Below the pieces are notes generated by a model, which ran no database searches, was not told the origin of the DNA, and worked only from the letters and a program-made list of their open reading frames with translations. The position numbers and the translations under genes were made by a program. Positions 8,298 to 15,223 of a DNA stretch of 44,896 nucleotides are shown here, in pieces; position 1 is the stretch's first letter; each line of letters starts with the position of its first letter. Origin of the DNA: CAYPOY01 sp964412395. Lineage in GTDB: Bacteria > Chloroflexota > Anaerolineae > B4-G1. The DNA lies in the NCBI GenBank assembly GCA_964412395.1, contig CAYPOY010000002.1, positions 1-44,896 of the forward strand, written 5' to 3'.

Positions 8298-9779
8298 TTA
8301 TGCCGGCGCTGCCTTCACATAGATCGGGTTGCCCAGCGCCTTCGCCATCAGCGCGGCAGGCTCCTCGTCCAACGGGGCCTCTGGCGGCTCGATGACCTCC
8401 GCCCGCCAGTAGGTGTCACCGGTCACGACGACCTGGCACTCGTAGGCGAAGTCATCGCTGACGATGGGCGCCTCGTGGATTTCCTGCGCGGAGACGAGTC
8501 GCAGCAGGTTCCCCGCCCCGCCCTGTACCCGGCAGTGCAGGCGCAGGCTGGCACCGGGGGGCAGGCACAACTCATCGCCCATCGCGGCCCGCTGCCCACC
8601 GTGGATTCCCTCTGCGGTCAGTTCAAGTCGGGGCCCGGCCGGCCCCTCGGAGATAAAGACGTGCCCGGCGCGGAGGCCAGCGATGATGGCCTCCACTGAG
8701 AGCACATTGGCGTAGACCCAGGTACACGGCGTGCCGATCTCATACCAGCCCAGTTCACCCGTGAATGGCCCCTGGTGCTTGTCGGAGCCGCCCACAGCAG
8801 TGACCCGTTTCCCCTGGCGCAACTGCGCATCCCACACTGCCAACGACTGGTAGTTGGAGACAATCCACGGCGACCCCCAAACTTCGATGCAGTCGGGCTC
8901 GAACAGGTCACCGAATTCCCAGGGCGGGCCTCCCTCCTTGGGATGGTTGACCGAAAAGAGTGCGCCTCGCGCCCGCACCGCTTCCCGCACCCGCGCCATC
9001 TGATTGTCGGTCCAGCAGCGGAACTCGACGAAGCCGTCGGCCGGCCAGTCAACCGGCCAGACATTGGCGTGGCCGTGATAGGTGGTGACCTCGACGCCAG
9101 GGATAAGGAGCAGGTCGGGGGCAGCGTGTCCCGGCAGCAGCCCTTCGGCCTGGCTCAGGACAAGCGGCAGGTGGCTGATCGTGTTGTGCTCGGTGACGGA
9201 GGCGAAGTCGAGCCCCTGGGCGCGGGCTGCTGCCACCAGGTCCGCAAGCGGCGCGGAACCGTCGGAGTGCCAGGTGTGGGCATGCAAGTCACCCCGGTAC
9301 CAACGCGGGCCAGTCCCCGCATACTCCACTCCTGTGCCCCCCTGTTTCCTGCTTCCTGCCTCCTCCTTCCTGCCCCCTGCCTCCCGCCCCTCCAGCGTCA
9401 CAACGACCCGGTAATCGCAGCCCTCAGGAGCGAGTTGATAGAGACCCAGCACGACGTGCCAGGTGCCGGGTTGCACCAGGCCGGCGAGGTAGCCAGGCGT
9501 CGCCTCACCGGCGGCAATGGTGAATTCCTGCCGCGCTGTGCCGCTCCAGCCCCGGAACCCTTTCGCGGTCAGGAACTCGGCCCCACGGGGGTCGAAGAGA
9601 CCGATGTCCACGATGTTGCCCTCCTGCCAGCCCACCTTGTCTCCGCTGAGTTGGCGGCTGACCTGGTAGCGCACACAGAGCCGTGCGACCCCTGGCGGTA
9701 CCTCGAAAGACAGCAGCGGGAACTCGTCCACCGCCTTGTCCACGGCGTCGAAATGGCCTTCTAGCACGATGTCTGTCAT
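8298..9779 (-). CDS. CehA/McbA-family PHP metallohydrolase
   Basis: 493 residues. I chose the ATG at 9779 because AAGGGAG lies 7 bases upstream; a GTG at 9797 would start before that site. The N-terminal ~150 residues are a beta-rich domain. The PHP domain follows with GDLHAHTWHSDG (metal ligands near His166/His168), TEHNTIS, GVEVTTYHGHANVWP and the later NHPKEGG. PHP proteins of this group hydrolyse phosphoester or carbamate-like substrates with two or three metal ions; the substrate here cannot be told. No signal peptide is visible, so it is probably cytoplasmic. Two odd segments look repeat-derived: a polypyrimidine tract giving EGREAGGRKEEAGSRKQGG, and LVLSQAEG next to TISHLP. It stands alone, convergent with the beta-helix remnant. 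Confidence 0.8.
   Translation of the reverse strand: MTDIVLEGHFDAVDKAVDEFPLLSFEVPPGVARLCVRYQVSRQLSGDKVGWQEGNIVDIGLFDPRGAEFLTAKGFRGWSGTARQEFTIAAGEATPGYLAGLVQPGTWHVVLGLYQLAPEGCDYRVVVTLEGREAGGRKEEAGSRKQGGTGVEYAGTGPRWYRGDLHAHTWHSDGSAPLADLVAAARAQGLDFASVTEHNTISHLPLVLSQAEGLLPGHAAPDLLLIPGVEVTTYHGHANVWPVDWPADGFVEFRCWTDNQMARVREAVRARGALFSVNHPKEGGPPWEFGDLFEPDCIEVWGSPWIVSNYQSLAVWDAQLRQGKRVTAVGGSDKHQGPFTGELGWYEIGTPCTWVYANVLSVEAIIAGLRAGHVFISEGPAGPRLELTAEGIHGGQRAAMGDELCLPPGASLRLHCRVQGGAGNLLRLVSAQEIHEAPIVSDDFAYECQVVVTGDTYWRAEVIEPPEAPLDEEPAALMAKALGNPIYVKAAPA
9141..9165. repeat. Second in-frame copy of the short dispersed repeat
   Basis: CCCTTCGGCCTGGCTCAGG followed by ACAAGC resembles 7593-7616 with one gap. 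On the minus strand it is read as LVLSQAEG within the metallohydrolase, between the conserved TEHNTIS and IPGVEV blocks. Confidence 0.6.
9331..9393. repeat. Polypyrimidine low-complexity tract inside a gene
   Basis: The plus strand is almost all C and T, with repeating CCTGC/TTCCTGC units. The minus strand encodes a charged linker rich in G, R, E and K between the beta domain and the PHP domain. It is in frame and probably a flexible linker of repeat origin. Confidence 0.6.
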
Positions 9780-9817
9780 TAGCAACTCCCTTCTCACAGT
9801 CGTCGCTTAGCGACTGG

Positions 9818-9869
9818 CGTTCGTCATTCATCATTCGGCACTCGCCATTCGCTATTCTCTATTCGCCAT
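9818..9869. repeat. Degenerate ATTCGCC/ATTCGT repeat run
   Basis: About seven loose copies of a short CATTC/TATTC-centred unit (TCATTC, TCATTC, CCATTC, CTATTC, CTATTC). It lies in the 240-base gap between the divergent metallohydrolase and NACHT genes. Confidence 0.5.
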
Positions 9870-9941
9870 CTGCAGATAAGGTATTCTCTCCATTCGGCCC
9901 GGCTTGTCAAGTCCCTTGTCCACAACTCCACAGCAGGCATT

Positions 9942-9969
9942 TTGCTTTCCAGCGCTGTTGTGCTACACT
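9942..9969 (+). promoter_or_regulatory. Possible sigma-70 promoter for the NACHT/TPR/caspase cluster
   Basis: TTGCTT at 9942-9947 and TACACT at 9964-9969 are separated by 16 bases, about 55 bases before the NACHT start codon. The boxes are imperfect, so this is tentative. Confidence 0.35.
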
Positions 9970-10024
9970 ATCCGCTGCACGGTCGAGCAAGGAAGGATAG
10001 ATGTGATTCCTGAAGGAGCCTGCG

Positions 10025-10522
10025 ATGTCGCAAGAGGAGAAAGCCAACCTGGAAGGTTCCGGCGCGGTGACGCAGGGAGGCGGTGTTGCCGCCGGGGAAA
10101 GAGGTGTTGCCGCCCGCGAGATACACCGATCAACCGTTGTAACTGGCGACCGTAACGTCGTGACGGTCGTCTACCAGGGCGTGGACATCCCCATCCCCTC
10201 ACCCGATGCAGCAGCCCGCCACCGGGCGGCGCTGCGGAAGCAACTGGATGCCAGCGTCCGCAAACGCTGGGGCGGGATGTCAGCCTACATCCAGGAGGAG
10301 GGGGCAACGCTCCCCATCGAGGCCTCCCCCTACCAGACAGGGCGGCTGGGGCCGAGGGAAAACCTGCTGGGGCTGCTCCACACAGCCGACCGGCTCCTGG
10401 TGCTGGGGGAACCCGGCTCTGGCAAGACGGTGGCGCTGGAACGGCTGGCCTGGGAACTGTGCAACGGCTCTGAACCGGCCATCCCGGTGCTGGTGCCGCT
10501 GTTCTGCTACGACGGCACTTGA
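10025..10522 (+). CDS. N-terminal fragment of a NACHT-type STAND ATPase
   Basis: 165 residues, start ATG with GAAGGAG six bases upstream. Residues ~9-50 form a Gly/Ala-rich module (GSGAVTQGGGVAAGERGVAA, then VVTGDRNVVTVVYQG). A linker and a P-loop follow: LLVLGEPGSGKT (128-135, Lys134) within LLGLLHTADRLLVLG, the usual entry of a NACHT domain. The frame stops at 10520-10522 just after VLVPLF, before Walker B and the sensor repeats. Complete NACHT proteins run to many hundreds of residues, so this is the remains of a deleted gene. In conflict systems, STAND ATPases oligomerise on sensing invasion and recruit effectors. The fragment could bind ATP but is unlikely to signal. Confidence 0.75.
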   Translation: MSQEEKANLEGSGAVTQGGGVAAGERGVAAREIHRSTVVTGDRNVVTVVYQGVDIPIPSPDAAARHRAALRKQLDASVRKRWGGMSAYIQEEGATLPIEASPYQTGRLGPRENLLGLLHTADRLLVLGEPGSGKTVALERLAWELCNGSEPAIPVLVPLFCYDGT

Positions 10523-10602
10523 CAGGCTCCGGCGCTATAGCCGTGGGGACCAGCGCAGTCGCGGCAGGGGCCGGCGGAGTGGCCGATCGTGCTCGCTTGT
10601 AG
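10522..10602 (+). pseudogene. Detached tail carrying the Gly/Ala module
   Basis: In a different frame from the NACHT fragment, 10525-10602 reads GSGAIAVGTSAVAAGAGGVA followed by DRARL and a TAG. It closely matches the C-terminal module of the caspase-like gene at 12924. It has no start or body of its own. The likely history is a deletion that joined the front of a NACHT gene to the tail of another module-bearing gene. Confidence 0.6.
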
Positions 10603-10611
10603 GGAGAAACT

Positions 10612-12087
10612 GTGACTATGCCTGATAAAAACTCCAGTACGTCTACACAATCTGAGGAAACCCACCGCGAAGAAACTATCGTCAGTGATGTGAAAGATGC
10701 CGCAGTTGCGGTCGGGAAACAGGCCGCTGCTGCCACCAAAGGAGGCATTGCCATCAGTGGCAACGTCGGTGGGGATCTCGTCATCTCTGTCGGAAGCACC
10801 CAGGTTGCTATCCCACGTTTTGTGCAGATCGTGCTTGGCGTCATCGTGCTCGGTGTTCTCCTCTTGGTTGGGGCTCGAGCCTTCGATGCTTACAACGCCT
10901 CTCGTCCTACACCTATAGCACCAATGACGGGTGATTTCAACGTCGCTGTGGCCCAGTTCCAGGTTTATGGCGAGGGCGAGGAGGAATTTGAGGAAGCACA
11001 GGAGTTGGCGCTGGGACTTGCTAATGCTATCGAGCGAGAGATTGATGACCTGGCAGACGAGATTGATGACACCATCCAAATTCGATTTCCTCAAGAGACA
11101 AGAACCATTCAGGGCAGAACCGACGCGGGACGGGCGGAAAATGCCCGCGCACTAGCCGAGGAGATCAACGCCGATATTGTCATATACGGGGTGGTAGAGG
11201 TGAGTGGCCTCACTGCTGTAATCAGACCCGAGTTCTATATCGGCGATAGTGATTTTATGCTAGGCGCTGAGGTAACCGGCCAGTATCGAATGGGACGTGA
11301 GATACAACTGGACAAAATTGACAATAGAACTCTGAGGAATGACGTGGAAGAGATACTGAAGAAACGATTCCGCGTTCTGACCCTTCTAGTCAATGGTCTG
11401 TCTGATTATGTGGTCGGCGAGTACGGAGACGCCGAAACGAGTTTCAATAGAGCCCTGGAGATTGAGGCGTGGGACACCCCTGATGTCATCTACGTTTTGC
11501 TGGGCAACGCCACCATTCAACAGCACGAGTTAGAGAAGGCCAAGGAATACTTCTCAAAAGCTCTGGATGCAAATCCGGACTATGCGCGCGCCTACGCTGG
11601 GCTGGCGACTGTATTTCTCCAGCAGGCCACACCGGACATTCAGAGTGGAACCTATGACTTTGATGTTCAACTTCTTGATAAAGCCTTTGACCATTACCAG
11701 AAAGCTTTGAACAGCGAGGAGCAATCGCCCCTGGCCGACATTCCCACGAAAGTCAGTTTTGGCGTGGGGGATGTTTACATACGCAAAGCCCTGGTTGAAG
11801 AAGCGGCTGGCAATGACGAAGCAAAGGAACAATACTACAGCTTGGCCGGGCAGGCTTATCAATCTGTCATTCAGGATTACGAGGCAGGAAATGAACGGCT
11901 GCAGGAGATAGCCGCGCACGCACATGCTCGCCTAGGGTTGATTCTTGCTCAGAATGGTCAACTGGAGGCAGCTATTGCTGAGTATGAACAGGCGCTCAAT
12001 CTCCTACCCAAGTATGGTCAGAGTAAGGAGTACAGAGCTCTCTACCAGGAAATACTGGACGAACTCAGAGGAACAACTTCAGAATAA
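10612..12087 (+). CDS. Membrane-anchored TPR protein with N-terminal Gly/Ala module
   Basis: 491 residues from a GTG five bases after AGGGAG; the ATG at 10618 is the alternative. A short hydrophilic N-terminus carries a Gly/Ala module (residues ~28-62: DAAVAVGKQAAAATKGGIAI, then SGNVGGDLVISVGS). One membrane helix follows (~70-92, FVQIVLGVIVLGVLLLVGA). Next is an alpha/beta region beginning FNVAVAQF, reminiscent of TolB/FlgO-type N-terminal domains, then several TPR repeats (from YVVGEYGDAETSFNRALEIE to GQLEAAIAEYEQALNLLPKY). It probably places the module on the cytoplasmic face and the TPRs outside. It has lower GC than its neighbours and is followed 12 bases later by another membrane protein. 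The function is unknown; it is probably a scaffold or receptor of the NACHT/caspase set. Confidence 0.65.
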   Translation: MTMPDKNSSTSTQSEETHREETIVSDVKDAAVAVGKQAAAATKGGIAISGNVGGDLVISVGSTQVAIPRFVQIVLGVIVLGVLLLVGARAFDAYNASRPTPIAPMTGDFNVAVAQFQVYGEGEEEFEEAQELALGLANAIEREIDDLADEIDDTIQIRFPQETRTIQGRTDAGRAENARALAEEINADIVIYGVVEVSGLTAVIRPEFYIGDSDFMLGAEVTGQYRMGREIQLDKIDNRTLRNDVEEILKKRFRVLTLLVNGLSDYVVGEYGDAETSFNRALEIEAWDTPDVIYVLLGNATIQQHELEKAKEYFSKALDANPDYARAYAGLATVFLQQATPDIQSGTYDFDVQLLDKAFDHYQKALNSEEQSPLADIPTKVSFGVGDVYIRKALVEEAAGNDEAKEQYYSLAGQAYQSVIQDYEAGNERLQEIAAHAHARLGLILAQNGQLEAAIAEYEQALNLLPKYGQSKEYRALYQEILDELRGTTSE

Positions 12088-12099
12088 AGGAGGCATCAG

Positions 12100-12717
12100 A
12101 TGTCAAGACAGACTTTTCTAGCTGTTTGCATCATTGGGCTGGCGTTGGGACTCGTGCTGATTCACAGCGGTATCTCATCTGCCGCCCGAGCACTTGCTGT
12201 TCCCGGACCCAGCTCAGCGCCTGGCGCGATGTTGGGAAGCGTTGCCGGCACCGGCAAGGAGCCCGAGCCTGTTAGCGAGAATGTGCTTATTGCCACTCCA
12301 ACACCGACATGGAGACGGTACCACATCTATGGGCAAAGATCATATTACCTCATCATCAGGCAGCTTGCGTATACTATAACGGCCAGCGAGAACGATGTGT
12401 GGGAATTGATCAGCATGCCCATAGTACTGCTTGTATTACTCGCGATACAGATTCTGAGGACGTCAATCCTTGGCCGATTTGAGATCGAGACACCGATCTG
12501 GAAGCGACTTCTCAAATGGATCGTCATGTACGGTGTGACCATTACCGTTGCTTTCTGTTTCGCTCTTGGTTTGTGGCCCCTTGTGTTCCCGGTTGGATGG
12601 ACTGTGCTGGACACTGTGAGGCATCTCGTTTTCTGTCGCAGAGAGGGAATTCATCCGATCTATGCAACACCGAGAAAGAAACTCTACGAACTCAAGGGAT
12701 GGGAATGGCCAGAATAG
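12100..12717 (+). CDS. Small membrane protein of unknown function
   Basis: 205 residues, with a strong AAAGGAGG Shine-Dalgarno. It has an N-terminal signal anchor (FLAVCIIGLALGLVLIHSG), a Pro/Ser-rich stretch, and two later membrane helices (ISMPIVLLVLLAIQILR, then IVMYGVTITVAFCFALGLWP). The C-terminus is basic and cytoplasmic or peripheral. It lies 12 bases after the TPR protein and is probably cotranscribed with it. I do not recognise the family. Confidence 0.55.
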   Translation: MSRQTFLAVCIIGLALGLVLIHSGISSAARALAVPGPSSAPGAMLGSVAGTGKEPEPVSENVLIATPTPTWRRYHIYGQRSYYLIIRQLAYTITASENDVWELISMPIVLLVLLAIQILRTSILGRFEIETPIWKRLLKWIVMYGVTITVAFCFALGLWPLVFPVGWTVLDTVRHLVFCRREGIHPIYATPRKKLYELKGWEWPE

Positions 12718-12758
12718 TCAAGGGTGATGTCACCGTTGTCATCCGCGAGCAGTCCGTG

Positions 12759-12833
12759 GGCGCGTCCACTCTGGACTCTGAAACTCTGAGGCTCTGCCCC
12801 CTGGACGCGCCTGTCCTGAGCGTAACCGAGGGA
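12759..12833. repeat. 10-bp inverted repeat and a diverged dispersed repeat
   Basis: GGCGCGTCCA (12759-12768) pairs exactly with TGGACGCGCC (12802-12811). CTGTCCTGAGCGTAACCGAG from 12811 resembles the reverse complement of the short repeat at 7593 and 9141. Confidence 0.45.
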
Positions 12834-12859
12834 CGCAGTGCGGTCGCGAGCAAATTGTA

Positions 12860-12880
12860 GGACAAGTTGGCAACTTGTCC
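12860..12880. repeat. 21-bp palindrome
   Basis: GGACAAGTTG and CAACTTGTCC flank a single central base, 44 bases before the caspase start codon. It may be an operator, an attenuating hairpin or a REP-like repeat. The rest of 12718-12923 shows no gene. Confidence 0.55.
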
Positions 12881-12923
12881 CCAACACAAGGAAGGGTGCG
12901 CATATCATACGAAGGAGGTCAAC

Positions 12924-14051
12924 GTGACTGAGCAATTTGCGAACGGTTACGCACTACTCATTGGCGTAGACGAGAACTATGTGGACGGATGGGCTTTGCC
13001 AGACATGGCGAAGGACGTCGAAGCACTGAAAGCGGTACTTGCCCATCCCCAACGATGTGCTTATCCTGAGGACAACGTCAGAACGATCACGGGCCAGGAT
13101 GCCACCCGCCAGGGTATCCTGGACGGGCTGGAGTGGCTGCAAGAGCAGATCCAGGCCGACACCAGCGGCAATGCCACGGCCATCGTCTACTACACGGGAC
13201 ACGGTTGGTGCCAGGGGCAATCCGTACCGTCCGAGTTCTACCTTATCCCCTACGACGTGAGGGAAGGCAAGATCAGGTCACGCGCCCTGCGGGCCACAGA
13301 CTTCGCCGAAGCGGTGGGCGAACTGAAACCTCGCCGCCTGTTGGTGGTGCTCGACTGTTGCCACGCCGGCGGGATGGGTGTGAAAGGGTTGCCGCTGCCG
13401 GCCGGGTACATCGAGGCGGCCATAGCGCCCTCGCTGCTGATGGAGGGAGAGAAATCCGTCGGGCCAGGGGCAAAAGGACTGGAGACGTTGGCGTTGGGAA
13501 GTGGCCGCGCCGTGCTCAGTTCCTCGACCGGGGAGCAGAGTTCCTACATACGCCAGGATCGTAAGATGAGCATTTTCACCTATCACCTGATCGAGGCGCT
13601 CACCGGCCACGCGCAGCCGCAGGAGGGAGCGACCGAGGTGCTCGTCTCCGACGTGATGGGCCACGTCTGGCGGCGCGTGCCGCGGAGCGCCAGGGTCCTG
13701 GGAGTAGAGCAAGTACCGGATTTCCAGGTCAGCGGCAACTTTCCCGTCGCGCTGCTGCTGGGCGGCAAAGGTCTGAGCAAGGGACAGCCAGCGCCCGATC
13801 CACTGGAAACTCTCATTGCCACGACGCCCCGCCCCGTCTACCAGGCCACGTTGATGGGCAACGGCGCTATCGCCCAGGGTGAAGGAGCGGTGGCGGCAGG
13901 GGCGGGCGGGGTGGCCATCGGCGGCAGCGTGCAGGGCAGCGTCATCGTCACTGGCGATGGCACGGGAGCACCATCTGGGCTGTCGCCTGGCCTGGCGAAA
14001 GGAAGACGAAAGGAAAAAGGACAGATTGGGAGGTTTGGATTCGAAAGCTGA
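12924..14051 (+). CDS. Caspase-like (C14) peptidase with C-terminal Gly/Ala module
   Basis: 375 residues. I chose the GTG at 12924 because AAGGAGGT sits 4 bases upstream; an in-frame ATG at 12867 lacks such a site. The caspase fold begins GYALLIGVDENYVDGW. The catalytic pair is His93 in YYTGHGW and Cys146 in DCCHAGG. The p10-like part follows, with VLSSSTGEQSS and MSIFTYHLIEALTG. Residues ~311-347 form the module: GNGAIAQGEGAVAAGAGGVA, then IGGSVQGSVIVTGDGT. Bacterial caspase-like peptidases are common effectors of conflict systems, cutting host or partner proteins after a P1 Lys/Arg or Asp. The shared module suggests recruitment to the NACHT and TPR proteins encoded just upstream. The last ~25 residues are basic and look unstructured. 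Confidence 0.8.
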   Translation: MTEQFANGYALLIGVDENYVDGWALPDMAKDVEALKAVLAHPQRCAYPEDNVRTITGQDATRQGILDGLEWLQEQIQADTSGNATAIVYYTGHGWCQGQSVPSEFYLIPYDVREGKIRSRALRATDFAEAVGELKPRRLLVVLDCCHAGGMGVKGLPLPAGYIEAAIAPSLLMEGEKSVGPGAKGLETLALGSGRAVLSSSTGEQSSYIRQDRKMSIFTYHLIEALTGHAQPQEGATEVLVSDVMGHVWRRVPRSARVLGVEQVPDFQVSGNFPVALLLGGKGLSKGQPAPDPLETLIATTPRPVYQATLMGNGAIAQGEGAVAAGAGGVAIGGSVQGSVIVTGDGTGAPSGLSPGLAKGRRKEKGQIGRFGFES

Positions 14052-14189
14052 CGCCAGATGACCCGCATTTGGCACGCTTCATCCACCCCGTTGATGGGGA
14101 AGATAACCGGAAACCGGACTGCCGTTCGATCTGTCAATAGGAGTGGGCGCCTTGGGGAACGGGCTACTCTCAAAAACGAGGCGTCTACC
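14052..14189. other. Gene-free gap with a possible coding remnant
   Basis: No full gene is present. A frame different from the caspase reads plausible protein over its end and beyond (DWEVWIRKLTPDDPHLARFI, stop about 14137). This may be a remnant of a lost gene. No promoter is evident. Confidence 0.3.
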
Positions 14190-14909
14190 TCAGTGATAGT
14201 ATGCTTGGGGCTGACCTCTTCCCTGCCCAACGCATTCCTCTGCTAGCCAGTAGTAGCCGTGATGCAGGCCACTCAGCACCGGGCGAGATGAGAGCTTCCC
14301 ATTGACCGGCGGTGTTTCTAACCGCTCTGGTCGGCATGGAATGCCCTGCTCAATGCCCTGGTGCGGTCGGGCACGGTTGAAGTAGGCCATATACTCCTTC
14401 ACCACTCGGTACAGATGCCGTTCGCTGAGAATCAGGATGAGGTCGAGGCACTCTAGTTCTCCGCGAATGCGCTCTACTCCCCAAGTGAGATTCTCCTTGA
14501 CTATTCGCTTGATCAACGCCACAATGTCGTCTATCAACGGCGGTCGGCCTTGCTTTCGCTTGGACTTGGACTTGTGCTTCCACACCCGCCGAAACAAGTC
14601 GCGATGCCAGCGCAAGACGGTGTCAGGCTGGACGATGACCAATGCTTGCCTCCACGTGCGCAACTTGCTTGCCCAAAGCACGAACAGCGCCCGGTCGCGC
14701 CAGGTGAGTTTCGGACGTTTGGTTTGGCGCTCAAGCACGATCAGTTGCTGACGCAGGAGAGCGTTTTCCAGCACCAGTTCCGACTTGCTGCGGGTCAGGT
14801 CCAGAGCTGTGTTCAGGATCAGAGTGTGATTGTTGGGTTTTGTCCATTGGCGGAAGCGCCGCTTGACAATCTGGCAGAGAAGCTGTACACTTTGTCGGAG
14901 AAAGCTCAT
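14190..14909 (-). pseudogene. Integrase-core transposase lacking its catalytic domain
   Basis: 239 residues. The N-terminal half has the helix-turn-helix region of rve-type insertion-sequence transposases (ALLRQQLIVLERQTKRPKLT, WRDRALFVLWASKLRTWRQA, DTVLRWHRDLFRRVW). The usual WG..RI.GEL block is then joined directly to the C-terminal block ECLDLILILSERHLYRVVKE / YFNRARPHQGI. The DDE core between them, normally over 100 residues, is missing, so the protein cannot be active. Matching GTGATAG stretches near 14193 and, on the other strand, near 14948 could be remains of the element ends, but this is weak. It separates the caspase cluster from the defence operon. Confidence 0.75.
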
Positions 14910-15085
14910 GGCCTACCTTTCCGGTTAGGATTTCGAGGCCATGATTCTATCACAGAATGGGGTTGTTGCACACAGTTCTAGAACGGATGTGCTTTTCGGC
15001 CAGGACAGGGGATACCAGTCGAGGTTACCAGCGGGAAGTGCAGGAAGTATAGCAAGGTAGAATTTGCCACGCTGTGTGCGTGCGC

Positions 15086-15113
15086 ACAAAACCCCCAGCA
15101 CGAAGGCTGGGGA
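15086..15113 (-). terminator. Rho-independent terminator of the defence operon
   Basis: On the minus strand a CCCCAGC...GCTGGGG stem (15093-15112, loop CTTCGT) is followed by GTTTTG. It lies ~110 bases after the helicase stop codon, the last gene of the operon. The remaining gap, 14910-15223, shows no gene. Confidence 0.6.
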
Positions 15114-15223
15114 TTCTGTTCACTCCAGGAGTTACCGCTTGAGCGTCTCCACTGTCACAGCGGCACAGCCTCGGACGTCAGATCCCACGCACAATTGGTC
15201 AGGTGATGGGCCGCCAGCAAAGG

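Noticed and set aside
8775..9764. Antisense frame (329 codons) opposite the metallohydrolase
   Set aside because: The minus-strand frame carries the PHP motifs and a Shine-Dalgarno; the plus-strand frame has neither.
9818..9869. The ATTC repeat run as a CRISPR array
   Set aside because: Units are only 7-8 bases and degenerate, with no spacers of even length and no cas genes in the window.
10025..14051. The Gly/Ala modules as YadA-type adhesin head repeats
   Set aside because: The pattern of A.A.G steps is similar, but the host proteins are a cytosolic ATPase, a caspase-like peptidase and the cytoplasmic end of a membrane protein, with no trimeric anchor or export signal.
15086..15113. Hairpin at 15093 as the end of an IS200/IS605 element
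   Set aside because: No TnpA or TnpB frame is nearby. The stem followed by a T-run at the end of a long operon is better explained as a terminator.
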